Positions 1 through 11,938 of a stretch of DNA of 64,000 bases are shown piece by piece. How positions within the stretch are numbered: position 1 is the first letter of the stretch; every line of letters begins with the position of its first letter. This stretch comes from Siphonodentalium dalli (taxonomy: Eukaryota > Mollusca > Scaphopoda > Gadilida > Siphonodentaliidae), in contig CP136064.1 in NCBI GenBank assembly GCA_032622095.1, positions 178,018,247-178,082,246 of the forward strand. Reading direction: 5' to 3'. The notes under the pieces were generated by a model that worked only from the letters and a program-made list of their open reading frames with translations, did no database searches and was not told the origin of the DNA. Made by a program: the position numbers and the translations under genes.

Positions 1-227
1 CTCGGAGATACGAAAAATAATTGCCCTTTGTTGGCAATAGTTTGAGCTTTCTTCAGAAAATTATAACAGTGATATAACTGGCATACACACATTGCTATAT
101 CGTAAAACTCCTTCTCAAGTCCGGCACCAGTCAAATCTTCCAGAAAGCCTTGAACGAATTTCGTGTTTTCTTTGGTAAAGTCGAACTTCTTAGTGTGGTA
201 GTCAATATATCGTCTGGAGAATTCAAC
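1..227 (-). CDS. AS3MT-like: AS3MT-like coding exon 3 (partial)
   Basis: Acceptor attatag ends at 228; the exon starts VEFSRRYIDYHTKKFDF and runs to the window edge. The start matches the family (VEVAKKYLDYH) and DLTGAGLEKEFYDIA also fits. The following DIAMCVCQLYHC part is poorly conserved against the usual DIVVSNCVINL and looks several residues short. It resumes as GQLFFVSP, where the family has GELYFSD. Confidence 0.75.
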
Positions 228-2968
228 CTATAATGTCAAGATATGAAAGTGATGAACTTAAGTGGGGCAAACAAATGTGTAGAAAAAATTTAAATCTACG
301 TCAACAACAATGAAATGATCAGCGGTCATCATTGCGACTATCGGATTTTGACAGCGATAGAAAAAAATCAGCAAACTGCATTAGAATGTTTTAAACGTAA
401 AGTTTGCTTATATTTTTCGCGGTCAAAACCTGTGATTATATATTGAATCCACCGTATGTTGCTTCCATTGCATACTTTTCAGTTCGAAGTTTTCTAGAAT
501 AGTATTAATACAATCATTATGTGCTTAACTTTGACGAACTCACCTGGGTGAATCAGGAACAGGTAGCAACCAAAATGAAATCTCATCGAATTTTGCAAGT
601 TATTTGGTTCAAAGGGTGTGTGCAGTTGGAAATTAGAAATTGGGTACCCCCAACCAGGCCATAGCGACAGGGGGGTTTGTGGCGTCTACCCCACCCAACT
701 TAGATCAGAATGTTCAACAGTTGGAAATTTCATGCCTATCACAACATTTGTTGGAAATTTTTCAAACCAATAATTAGTGGGGAATTTGTTGTTTTTAGAC
801 CAACAGTTGTATATTTTTATTATCTACAGTTTGGTCTGAAATTGTTATAAGTTCCAATCTTATTGGAGTATCAAGTCGACAACCCCCCCCCCCCCCCCCC
901 CCCCCCCCACGAAGACCATTTAGACAATCTCGACTAAGAATCACTCACCTGTTCTTCCGTCATGTCCACTCCGGTTACTGATCCGGACTCCCCCACCAAT
1001 TTACTAACGGCGAATGAATCTCGCCCACATCCGCTGCCGAGGTCAAGGACATTCATGCCGCGCAAGTGTTCTGGGACAAACAATGCCGCAGCCGAAGTAA
1101 CTGAAATATTGATCAACTTGTAAAATCCTGAAGCGCATATTGTTAATGCAGCTTATGCTAGTTTTAGACAGTGAACACGTGACCTGTTCCAATACAACTG
1201 TGGCAGTTTTGGGTTGATTCACCAGGACAGAGCAGTTACAGAATTGTGCTCTTCATAAAGTGAGTCAAGCGGCCCCCAGATATTGACTCTCTCTAATTGT
1301 TGTCAAGCAAGCAACAATTTCACAAACTCCAGGCAGAGTTGTCTCCCATCACTCTGCGGAGATACCATGCACTGCCAGAAGGATTTCTCACATGATGTTA
1401 GTTCTTATGTTTTAGATTTAAAATTGTGTATGTATGGCTCAGTTCATATTGTTCAATTTGTTCTTATCAATAGCCGAAAGAATTATCATTATGGCCAAAC
1501 TTGTGGTGGTCAAAATAAGATAACAGGTGACTAAATATAGTTCCGACGATACGTACAAATATATGTATCGGTCCGCAAAGTACCATCCTTGTGATCTATC
1601 GCAGTGGCAACGGAGATGGCGTGCATGGAGTTTGACAATTTCAATGATTGTCTTTTATAAAGAATGTCCATGCTTCCGTCACACCAAAATGGGTAGAAAA
1701 TAAAGCGCGTTAGCAATAATGAGCTTTGTAAAGTTAAAATGTGATAATATATACCCTACACCTCAGTTTCCATTAGAGATTTAGTCGATACATTGTCACT
1801 GTGCGAAATGTATAAGCGCGTCACCGCCTTTTTAATAAGTGTAAATGTGATTAATTTACTAGTATTTAAAGATGCATAATCCAATTAAGCGCCCCTCAAT
1901 TACTATTTATTTATTTATATAAAATGTCGATAAGCCGACGGGTCTCGGACCAAATTGCGGATGAAGATGGATAACTCTAAAATCAAGAAGCTTTGTGCGA
2001 TGATATGGGCCAAATTTTCGTCGAACAATATAATGATAAATAAGACGTTTCGTGCAATTTTATACTATAGTTGACAGTGGTTAGCATTATTTCTGGGCAA
2101 CTAGAATCGATTCTGATAACTGAAGCGGTATTCTAAAAATGTTGTTGTTGTTGTTGTTGGAATCTGATTATATGGGGACCATCGAATCAGATTGAGTACC
2201 TTTAAAGAGCAGACGCGCGTTTTGCATAATTCCAGCCAAAATTTGGAAGAGGTTTTCAACAAAGACTCTTTCTGGGGTCTGGATCCATTTGGTTAAAAAT
2301 CTAGCATTTCACATATCATCTTCGTTGTATATAGAATCTTTGCTATGATACTGCATGATGGGTCCTGCTGAATTGCTATGATGCAGGCAATGCAAAACTG
2401 ATGCTGTTCAGAAAATGTACCTTTATTTTGTATGAAGTTGTCATTTTCATAGTGTTCGAAATAATCTGAACAGGAAAGGCCGTTATGTGTAAACAACATT
2501 CAAATACATATAATTCCAAATATTGTTGTATTAGTTGTTGCAAATCGATATATTCAAGATGGCTATCCACGTAGTCTTGCGAACTATCTTGTTTTTTGTT
2601 AAAATCTAACTTTTGTTAAAGATTCATGTTGGGGAATTATGACTACAAATTTGCATGTTATCTATTATAACCTTCCATTGATTAAACCTAACTCGCATTT
2701 TATTTGAGACATCATGTGCTTGTATTGTTTACTGATGGACAAATCTGCGAAACTACTGAAATCCTAGATACACGCATCGAAATAATAACCCAAGCCTTCA
2801 GTTCTTGAACACGCATGGCTTTTTTCTTAATCGCTCGGATTATAGCCAAACACCGCAAAATGACATGTTTATAATAAAGATATAATTATATAAATATGTC
2901 ATTTACATTAGGCGGGAATAGGTACTTTTTTTGTGCGGAGGGGGAGAGAGAGAGAGAGAGAGAGAGAG

Positions 2969-3003
<35 letters not shown>

Positions 3004-3007
3004 CGAG

Positions 3008-3061
<54 letters not shown>

Positions 3062-3227
3062 TCTTACCGACGTTGGCGACATCGGGATGCACATCGCAGA
3101 GGGATTGGTTGACTATCTGTCGGTTCGTTTTCTCGTCGTCTGTGTGTACTTTTTGGTCTGTAGTACATGTCAATACCTTCCCGTAATATTCCTTTATATT
3201 GCACCTGACATCTTCTTCTGTGGCCAT
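1..3227 (-). CDS. AS3MT-like: Arsenite methyltransferase-like gene, 5' part (three exons)
   Basis: The family transfers methyl groups from S-adenosylmethionine to trivalent arsenic in the cytosol. The coding exons are 3227-3068, 1100-949 and 227-1, all minus strand. They join in frame (G|TT, then Q|V) with GT/AG borders, giving about 179 residues before the window ends. Visible are an N-terminal block with IKEYYGKVL and DVHPDVA, the SAM-binding motif I LDLGSGCGRDS, then GVDMTEEQ and YIDYHTKKF, all close to animal AS3MT. The family's YYGCG segment before PEHL is not in the spliced frame, and the later Cys-containing SNCV segment is not recognisable, so this is a divergent paralogue or a decaying gene. 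The C-terminal half lies outside the window. Family assignment is firm; arsenic activity is not. Confidence 0.82.
228..948. other. AS3MT-like intron 2 with poly-C tract
   Basis: Intronic, with no gene visible. It holds a run of about 27 C at 882-908, only 40 bases from the exon 2 donor, and a stretch at 640-860 with repeated 'ttggaaatt' phrases. Confidence 0.6.
949..1100 (-). CDS. AS3MT-like: AS3MT-like coding exon 2 (SAM-binding motif I)
   Basis: A 152-nt exon between acceptor tttcag (ends at 1101) and donor CAG|GTGAGT (949/948). In the spliced frame it reads TSAAALFVPEHL, then LDLGSGCGRDS and VTGVDMTEEQ. The first bases read in another frame give YFGCGIV, the family's expected segment just before PEHL, so the exon appears to carry two one-base changes that cancel. 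Length and borders match the vertebrate exon that ends with the same Gln. Confidence 0.82.
1101..2940. other. AS3MT-like intron 1, unannotated part
   Basis: Intron sequence without recognisable genes. A short GTT microsatellite lies near 2141-2159. The open frames here are short and show no family features. Confidence 0.5.
2942..3061. repeat. (GA)n microsatellite next to a splice donor
   Basis: About 120 bp of nearly pure GA (CT on the gene strand) starting within ten bases of the exon 1 donor of the AS3MT-like gene. Its translations in several frames are Arg/Glu or Leu/Ser runs and are not genes. Confidence 0.95.
3068..3227 (-). CDS. AS3MT-like: AS3MT-like coding exon 1
   Basis: Starts at ATG 3227-3225 in a good context (gacATGG) and codes for 53 residues plus one base. 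It ends at donor G|GTAAG (3068/3067). It contains IKEYYGKVL and DVHPDVANV, which align with the N-terminus of animal AS3MT. Reading past the donor enters a CT repeat and gives a meaningless Leu/Ser tail, which supports splicing here. Confidence 0.8.
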
Positions 3228-5130
3228 GTCACTGGAAACAAAGTTACCCTAAATTCGCGCAAATCATGGTGCAAACATACCCGTGTAAGGACAAACAAAA
3301 GAGTTATTCATACAAGCCAGATAAACTATATGCCAACCCAATGATATTTCATATATTGACGCGGAATATGATATGGATATTGCTTATAGTATGGTTGATA
3401 AACTCAAATTGTAAGGGTCAACCTAGAACAAATTTGGACTAATTTGTTTTTTTATTCCACTTTGAAGAGGTCTATATCCTCTATAACATATTCTAAAATC
3501 CGCTAAAATTCGCTTTGACAATTTTGTGTAATCCCAGATGGCGTCCATGATGGCAGTTGGTATCGAAAAGACTTCTGAATTTCGATGTGGTAGATGCACC
3601 AACTAATACCAGATGAGTAATAAAATAAAATACACACAAACAATGCTTAGTCGTAAACAATATCGGTAGAATGTCTGTCCAAAAATGGCCTCCAAAATGG
3701 ACAAAGTGGAATATTTTCATAGCCTGTCCGCGATACACTAAATACTGTTCGGTGATTGTAAACTGACAATTGGGTTACCCGGTGTACATCCCAATAATGC
3801 AGAGATCTCTCGAGTATATCACGAACAGGAAGTTACAAATCGTTGACCTAATCAGCGGTCGGCAGAATAAGTGGGCGTGATTTTCAGCCTAACTGCATCT
3901 GAAACCAGTTATTTATATCGAGCACGTTATCGTATCTAAGAGTTTGGAAATCTGATATCGGGCTGACTTAATGTGCTGCGTGGGCTAGTCTCAGATTATC
4001 GGCCATTCTTGTGAAAAATAAGTAAGAATACACTCAGCTTTTTTTATGGGAATAAATATAATCAAAAAGCTATATAAATATAAGAGATGAATGTATTGGG
4101 TGTGCTGTGTGTTATTGTGGGCGCTGTGGTCGTTGTGGGCACATTTAGTGTAAACCGTACGCCCAACGACACACAATAAACACACTACATTCATTTTCTA
4201 AAATAAAATTTACAATTTGTGGAAAATTTAGTCCTATAAGAGTGAATAAGCTATCGAATTTATGCGAGAAAGGGGAAACTTGTTTTCAAGAGTACGAATT
4301 CTCTATAATGTATCTCGCGAGAGAGCAAGCGAAAGCAGGGTCTCATACAACGGTTAAATCTGGACTTTTTGGGCGCCCAGAAAATATCGCAGTTTTATCT
4401 GTACTGTTTATCTTGAATCGTGTGATATTTTGTAATTAAACAGTTAAATGGGATTTATTAGGGATGTATTGATTCTGTGACCTTTTTTCTAGAAGCAGAA
4501 ATATATGTAATCGGAACAGTCTCCCGAATGTGACCGATAAATATTTATATATTTACAACATCAAATCTGTCGAAATTCATTACTATAGAACAGAATGAGA
4601 GCTATTCATAGAGTACAATGTGTAGATCCCATTGTCCGCGTGTCTTAAAATAATAGTCATAGATACCCCCGGTTTAGTGACGAAACACGAACATGTTCGC
4701 TTTTATCACATTAATGCTTAGTGGTATAATATGCACGCATTTTATCAACACATAAAGGAGCACCACTATACTATCTTTAATAAGTTCTCAACTTAACCAT
4801 AATTACTTGCATACTCGGTGTCAGAGACTGTCTTTAACCTGGTAATTATATGTGATTATATGCACTAAGGCCACATATACACTAATCGTACTATACTTTT
4901 TCTGCAACCACATCTACGTGCTTACCCATTCTCCTTAATGTTACACATAATTAATCTGCATCAACCAATGGTTATTTAATGTATCGTACCAGATGTGTTT
5001 TTAACACATCGAAGGGAACACAGTACTTCGTATATATTTGTCATTTGTATATATGCTCTCCTAAATTGGGGAGGTTAACAATAAACTACTAGTGGCACGG
5101 AACAAAAAAACATATTTCAAACAAAAAGTT
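3228..5130. other. Stretch with no recognised gene
   Basis: AT-rich sequence upstream of the AS3MT-like start, presumably holding its promoter and 5' UTR. I see no conserved coding frame or clear repeat. Confidence 0.4.
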
Positions 5131-5673
5131 TTAAAGGTACGGACGGCGTTCGTTGCAGAAATATTCACATTTGTTCAAATCGCCATCAACAGAAGGAATA
5201 TTAATATATATATAGTTTTGTTTATATGCCAAACATAATCAGCGCGTATACATAGTTTACTGTCGTCAAGACGTACGATGGTGTAAGTAAACAAGAGCCT
5301 GCTCGTGTTACATAAGGTGTGCTTCTGTTCACATAACACAGCGCAATTCTAATTGGTTAATCACACAAAATGATATAAACGCTCTTTATTATTTCCATAT
5401 CAGGAAAACAGTAACAAATAACGCTTTTTTATGTTTACCATATCCGGATCTAAACAAAAGCCAGGAAACGTAAACGGTTTTTTGCTTTTGTTTACATAAC
5501 AAAGGAAAAACAAATTGAGACAATAACACACTGTTTATGTCATATTTATGATTGGTATAAAGAACAAAAGTGTGTCTATATTTTACTATTTTTTCTGTTT
5601 ATGGTGGTTTTTTGACGGAGGTGAATATATTTAAACAGCATATTCCCACCGCCAACGCCGCCCGTATCTTTAA
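5131..5673 (+). mobile_element. TTAA-target MITE, 500-545-bp family (copy 1)
   Basis: Bounded by TTAA on both sides, with inverted ends AGGTACGGACGGCG and its near complement at 5653-5669. The interior matches the copies at 11084-11585 and 44373-44904, with landmarks such as 'taaacataaagagcg'-type phrases and 'gttatgtaaacaaaag'. It has no coding capacity. A TTAA target is typical of piggyBac-like and some other superfamilies; I infer a non-autonomous piggyBac-like element. Confidence 0.75.
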
Positions 5674-6480
5674 CGTGTTGGGCACGATAATAAATATACA
5701 CGAGCAACTCAGAATTGTTTGATCGGCGAATATATATCTGTGGGTTCCAAGAATAGATTACAGATCATGTAATACCTATAAATCAATAGGATTACAGTAA
5801 TATGATTATGATTCTTCCCGGCTCAATACCGTGTAATGAAGCCGAACGTTATGTTAAAAAATTTGGATACGACTGCAAACAAAAATCATCATTAAATTAC
5901 AGCGAGTTTTTGTTTAATCAGTCAAAATCGGTCAATAAGGTTTTTGTATCGAGGCATCGTCTGTATATTTCCCACCTATACATTTATCCCCGGGCGTCAC
6001 TAAATGCATGGTGCAATTACATTCTTTAATTTAAGCATTGAAGACTATATGTCACTTTAAAACTAGTATGTGCATGCCAATGGACGTTGTCGTCTTTTCG
6101 ACAGCGTGAAAGAACTTCCCATCCTTCGAGTGCAAAAGCAAACAGTACACAGTGCATGACAATATGACAACGGCGTCGTTAGCGGCATAACATACATACT
6201 CAGTTAGATTATTTCAATTTCCTTTTGGAAAATTCCATTTGCTGGCGAGTACCGAACTGTGTGTAATATTAGAGAAAAACTGAAACGTGGATGAACAACC
6301 CGGTCTTTGACACTGTGCGAACTGTAAGAACTCAAAACGCGGCGCATGTGTTAGCTGACCTAGCTTTTATTCAAATTACCCATGCCTTGCTGGCAGAATA
6401 TTGTCTGTTGTTCGCGAGTATCAATAAGGGACCCGCCATAAACACTGCACTGTCTCTCTATATACTATAGTATTGGTTAA
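5674..6480. other. Stretch with no recognised gene
   Basis: A 75-codon frame at 5802-6029 has no recognisable features. Nothing else stands out. Confidence 0.35.
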
Positions 6481-6489
6481 TCTATATTT

Positions 6490-7315
6490 ATTTTTGCGAA
6501 TGTATGTCTGTCTGTCTGCATGTGCGCTAAAGACATTAACGGTGGACCATGCTAGAGAGCTCCAAATTGACATAACGGGAGGAAGATAAGTGCAGGTTAA
6601 ACAGGTTAAAAATTCCTAAAGTGACGCTGTCTGGGTTCGGGGCTGAAATGGGCGGAGGGGCAATAAAAAACGATGACTTTTTTGTCGCTGATTTATACCA
6701 TCCTTATATACAGTCCATTCCGCTTATAGAGTCCGTCCGTGGAGAGGCTTTTCTATTCGATTAAGCGAATATATGTATAATCATCTCCATGATATGAGGA
6801 ATCTTCGAGCCAGGGAGGGGGGTGCAGTGGCACCAAAAGTGAAAACAAATTTTGTCGCCGATTTTCACCAAATTTATTTATCGTCATCTCTAGGCTATAT
6901 TTGGGATATAATGGTTTGGAGATAAAAGGCAGCGCCGCATGGGGCAGATATTGGGCGAGGAGGGCACCGAAATTGAAAAACATATCGAATTCAACATCGA
7001 TTTCCGCAAAATTACAAGTATTATTTCCGACGATACGAGGAATCTAACCGTGTGGTTTTGAAGACTCCAAATTGGTGCCGTTTGGATAAGGGAGGGTGGA
7101 TGCGAGAGGCACTAAAATTTATAAGAATGGTTTGAATCTCCGATTTCCACCAAATTTATTTATAGTCGTCTCCGCGATATGAGGAATATTTAATGGTGTG
7201 GTTTAAACATGCCAAAAGTGGCGCCGTTCGTGTCAGCGATTGGGAGGGGAGGGGGCGCTAAAAGTGAAAACAAATTGTCGCCGATTTTCACCAAATCATC
7301 ATCTCTATGCCACAT
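6490..7315 (+). repeat. Degenerate tandem array after a GTCT run
   Basis: Starts with 'gtctgtctgtct' near 6506, followed by imperfect units of roughly 160-190 bp that share 'gtcgccgattttcacc', 'atatgaggaat' and a G-rich segment. The architecture is the same as the arrays at 10036, 43290, 51045 and 52430. Non-coding. Confidence 0.6.
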
Positions 7316-8116
7316 GCCTGCAAGTACACCAGTGGATGAATCACCAGACGTAGGGAACAGATGAGCTTCGGATGTAGCCCGGTATGTTCGTGTTTAGACC
7401 ACGCATAATTATTTATCTTTTCTGGTGAAAATTTGTATCGTAATTATCATTGCAAATTGTTTACTTTATTAACCCTCGCGCTATTGACTAGGTAGGTATC
7501 TGTTGAACGGTTTGCATGCATGGTCGAGATTGTGAGAGGCATTTGAGATGGATGTTAAATTCAGTTAAATTCAGTTAAATTTTAAAATCCATTCATAATA
7601 GATGTGTATGCAATGAGTCGACAATGTTATGGATTAATATTTCACATGAGATTCGAAGTCCAACTGTATCAGATACACACGAACACTAGCTCGAGATCTC
7701 ATCAGATCATTATAAGAACTACGCATATTGACAGCACAGAAGATCCGCTGTTAGTGACATCTTGATCCGCGACTTTTATGTTCCACTTCGAAGTAGATTT
7801 TTTTTTTTTTTTTACTTTCTTGGCGATTTTTTGACAAGATGGAGGCACCCACACAGAAAAAGAGGAGCTGGACTATAATTTATCGAATTCAGATTTGTCG
7901 CCGTTCGCATCGAGGCTCTGTAGATAATACTCAACGGCTATAAATGGAAATTATATGGTTGCATGCATGTTCTTAGTCATACCGAAATTTACAATGATCA
8001 CTAACAAATCTCACATTTGTCTTCAATGACCGACGAAACAGTGGAAATTTCGCTAGCATAAAACAGTTCTACAAACCTGAGATTGTAAATTACGATAAAC
8101 TACATCTTTACAAATA
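7316..8116. other. Stretch with no recognised gene
   Basis: Contains a short direct duplication 'attcagttaa' near 7559-7578 and a T run at 7799-7813. No coding evidence. Confidence 0.35.
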
Positions 8117-8235
8117 GTCCGGGAGCTAATATGGGTACCCTTGCACCCACTCCCTGGGACTTAACTTTACCCCACTCATTCTGTTCCTTATTATCCCCTT
8201 CAACTTTTACGCAATGTTAACCGGGGGGGGGGGGT
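8117..8235 (+). mobile_element. Fragment of the TAGTCC-ended foldback family
   Basis: Begins TAGTCCGGGAGCTAATA and continues with 'cccttgcaccca' and 'gggacttaactttac', matching the left end of the palindrome at 9417-9818 for about 100 bp. It breaks off at a G run at 8222-8232. Confidence 0.65.
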
Positions 8236-8520
8236 CAGGAAAAAAATTCCGGACACTAGGCGCAAAATTTATTTTTCCACCCTCTGAGTACCTACCACCC
8301 CCTATTTTTTATTGCTTCCAATTCTGGGATAGGGAGTCCCCGGACCCACCCCATCAAACTGCTTCAAATGACTATTTTAGTCAGTTTTCCTGATCCTATC
8401 CGATAAATGTTCTGTATCATGATTATAGAAGCATTCCTACTTTTTATTTACCAACAAGACTATAAAGTTTGTAAACAATTCTCCAATAAATGTGGGCTGT
8501 AGGGTGTGCTGATGGATTGA
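8236..8520. other. Short unassigned stretch between repeats
   Basis: No gene or clear repeat recognised. Confidence 0.3.
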
Positions 8521-8960
8521 AATTTGAAATCCAAAATGGCTGCTTGTGGCCATGTTTGTTTTAAACAAATTTAGGAGAATAAATGGAGGCTCCCTTCTAG
8601 AGGAAACCTCGAAGATCCATATGAAGCTTGGTGACGATTGGATGAGAAATATGACCTATAAGGTGTGTTAAAGGATTTGGTCATACAAAGAGTAAAATCC
8701 AAGATGGCCGCTGGCAGCCATGTTTTTACAAAATTCGGGAAAAAATGGTAGGCACCCATCGAGAGGTCACACCGAAGATCCTTATGAAGTTTGGTGATGA
8801 TCGGATGAGGGAGCTCTGCAGGGTGTGTTGAAGGATTTAGTGATTCAAAGAGTAAAATCCAAGCCATATTTTTCATCAAAAATCATTCAAATTTGACAGA
8901 TCCCATCTAGAGGTGATCCTAGACTCATATACCGAATATCGATCGAAGTTTGTTTTAACA
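8521..8960 (-). repeat. ~160-bp satellite array (first block)
   Basis: About three units. The phrases 'ctagaggt' and 'atgaagtttggtgatga' recur at spacings of about 162 and 149 bp. Reverse-complemented, it matches the block at 14540-15230 and contains the same 'gccatcttggattttactc' core. Confidence 0.75.
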
Positions 8961-9416
8961 CCCTTGTTTTATTTTATTATGGTTTTTTATATAGTCTAAT
9001 TTTATTTGAAGAGTTCAGTGAAGAGTTTACATTTATTTGAAGAATTTATCGTGTTATGTTTTCATTTATATCAGGTTTAATAATTGATTTTTAATAGAAC
9101 TATTTAAATCTGAGCCTTTCCATGTCAATATGCATTGATAGATCCTGGATGAAAACATTTAGCAAGCTGACCTTTTTATTACGCATTGGTGTCATCCCTC
9201 ATTATTAACTGATGGTGAACTCAAACCCCCCCCCTACCAAGAGTTAAGTGCATACATATTACATAATAGAAGCATTCTTAAAACATTTTGTCCCATTATT
9301 TTGAAGAAAAATGACTCTAGGAAACAATTTACAGGGCCATGAAAAAATGCGTAAGCCGGGCTGCTGAACCACCCAGTGTTCGGAAAAAATTTGCAGAAAC
9401 AGACAAAAAGTGGCAT
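8961..9416. other. Unassigned stretch
   Basis: No coding evidence; short C run near 9228. Confidence 0.3.
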
Positions 9417-9818
9417 CGTTTTAGTCCGTGAGCTAATAGGGGTATATCCTTGCACCCCACCGGGACTTAACTTTACTCCACTCATTTTGTTCCTTATTAT
9501 GTCCTTCAATTTTTAAGCAATGTTAACAAGAACAAAAAAGTGCCGTGTAGACTCCAGACAAGATGGCGGCCATCATGGCCGCCGTTTATCAGACTAGGTC
9601 CCGCTATAATTTGCATCAAACTGACTTAGGGTCCAGTCTGAAAAACGGCGGCCATAATGGCCGCCATCTTGTCTGGAGTCTACACGGCCACTTTGTTTTC
9701 TTGTTAACATAGCTTAAAAATTGAAGGACATAATAAGGAACAAAATGAGTGGGGTAAAGTTAAGTCCCATGCAGGGGGGGGGTGCAAGGGTACTCCTATT
9801 AGCTCACGGACTAAAACG
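9417..9818. mobile_element. 402-bp palindromic foldback element
   Basis: The whole element is an inverted repeat. Left TAGTCCGTGAGCTAATA pairs with right TATTAGCTCACGGACTA after small differences, and the arms continue through 'gacttaactttac', 'ttccttattatgtcc' and 'agatggcggccat' to a loop around 9590-9630. No coding capacity. The terminal motif resembles that of the 5.2-kb foldback element at 53853-59079. Confidence 0.85.
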
Positions 9819-10035
9819 ATTCACGACCTGTGTTATTTCAAGCATTACATTTATGGGCAATTGATATTACAACCATATGGGTGCCACTTCTTAGTTAACA
9901 GATGCCCCCTTCTTAGCTCCAGAAATCCATCATGTTCCGCTTCTTATGAATTATAATTGTTCCACAAAAATCAATGAGTTTTTACATGGAATCCTTTAGA
10001 AATGACTGTTTTCGAGATTGTGAGTAATTTATAAT
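9819..10035. other. Unassigned stretch
   Basis: Nothing recognised. Confidence 0.3.
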
Positions 10036-10470
10036 TATACCCCGCAACGAAGTTGTGACGAAGTTATGGGGTGGGTATAATGGAATCAGCTTGTCCGCCC
10101 GTCCGTCCGTCGTTCGTCCGTCGTCGATGGACACAAATTGGCAGGGACATCAACCACCATGGGAACCTGTGCACCTGCGATTATGACGTATGTTGAACTT
10201 TTTTGGTGGAGATATCCCCCTTATTCGACTTAGAAAAAATTCGCAACACGTATAATTTTGTCCGAGCTTTTATTCCAACTTGTTTAGGTCATTGTTTTAT
10301 AAAGTTGGCACAGATATTTAAAACGGGAACATGTGCACCTGCTATTAGGACGTCTGTCCGACTTTTTTTTTGTGGAGTTATCCCCTTTTTCGACTTAGAA
10401 CATTTTCGCAACATGCATAATTTTGTCCGAGCTTTTATTCCTACATTTTTCGGTCAATAGGTTTAAAATT
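10036..10470 (+). repeat. TATACCCC/GTCC-headed repeat element
   Basis: Head 'tataccccgcaacgaagttg', then a GTCC/GTCG run (10093-10122), then two imperfect units sharing 'cgcaacatgcataattttg' and 'gagcttttattcc', about 175 bp apart. Non-coding dispersed element of a type common in molluscs. Confidence 0.7.
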
Positions 10471-11083
10471 AGGGTTATGGGTTAGGGTTTTGCACCTAAC
10501 AATGGGAATCTGTTATTTTATTTTTTAACTTATTGTTTACTGACATGTGAAACATCTTAGTGTTTTAAAAACACCGGGGGGAGGTATCCTTAGTCCCATT
10601 GGGAAAGTCACACCTCTAGTTTTGACAGTGATGATGATTAGTTTCCAATAATTCACATGAACATAGATAAGTACAGAGAAAGAAGTATTTACAAAAGAAT
10701 ATAAGGATTTATAAACATGTATCAAAATTCAGTGAAAAAATGGTAGCAAATTTTGGGGAAATGACCCATATATCACTCAACTTTCTCCATATATCTCACT
10801 CCTATATGGCCTTAATTCGACGAGTTTTCAGTCCTCATATACTTGATTAATCACCAACGAAGTGGAGCAGCAAAGAAGTGATCAGGTAAACACAAATCGA
10901 CTAAGAAGTAAAACATTTTCGGGTGAAATTTCCCTGCACTTTTCGAATGGAAATGATTATAGGATCGTGCTGATTTGCTCCATGTATAACTAATGGTATA
11001 CCCAGTTATTATAAATCTCAAGATTCCATGTGAAGATGTGCCGGCTGGTTCGCAAGAAATCAACTCGACATTTCTCCATTGTA
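10471..11083. other. Stretch with no recognised gene
   Basis: Several short frames of 60-80 codons without family features. Confidence 0.35.
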
Positions 11084-11585
11084 TTAAAGGCACGTGCGGC
11101 CTTAGTTGTCGAAAATATTCATATTTGTTCCAATCACCGTAAACAGAAAAACATTAAAACGCATACAGTTTCGTTCATATATACCATGACCATCTCGTAA
11201 ACAGCATGTTATCATAAAGATTTACTATATTTTACCTAAGCAAGAGCCTGATTGTGTTACAGAATACAACACAATGCTGCTGGCTAATCACACACAAATG
11301 GCATAAACGCTCTTTATTCGTTCCATATCAGGAATTCACCCACAAAGAACGCTCTTTATGTTTACCATCATAATATAAACAAACACCAGAAAAGTAACTT
11401 TTTATGCCTTTGTTTACATAACAATGGTAAAAAATATGACAATAACATACTGTTTATGCGATATTTCTTATTTGTATACGGACAAAGTATGTCTACATTT
11501 TGATGTTCTTTCTGTTTGTGGCGGTTTTTGACGGGTGGAAATATTTTCACAGGATACCCACCGCCAAGGCCAACCGCACCTTTAA
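11084..11585 (+). mobile_element. TTAA-target MITE, 500-545-bp family (copy 2)
   Basis: TTAA at 11084-11087 and 11582-11585; ends AGGCACGTGCGGCC and GGCCAACCGCACCT are inverted. The interior matches copies 5131-5673 and 44373-44904. Confidence 0.75.
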
Positions 11586-11938
11586 TACAACGCGATCTGT
11601 ATTTATTTATCACCCTCACAGTGACCAAAATACATGTTGACAAACTCACACATCTGCCGTTTTGTCTAACTTTTCCAGCCTTTTCGTGTTATAAAAACAT
11701 TACAAAATCACAATCGAAGTGGGACATGATCAAAATCGAAGTGGAATATAAAACGGGACAGGAATGATTTTCGGGGAACAGATGAGCAACAGTGCGGGTA
11801 GTCAATTCATGTTTATCACGAAATTGGCTCGCGGAAGACGCGTGTTTAAATGCAATCTCAAGATGGGACCTCCGCCTACTGCATGTGAAATATATGTACA
11901 TTGTTGAGGGACGGGTATTATCCAAGAAATACATTATA
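11586..11938. other. Unassigned stretch
   Basis: Nothing recognised. Confidence 0.3.

Noticed and set aside
2886-3344. Arg/Glu-rich and Leu/Ser-rich proteins in several frames
   Set aside because: They are translations of the GA/CT microsatellite; only the part above 3068 on the minus strand is a true exon.
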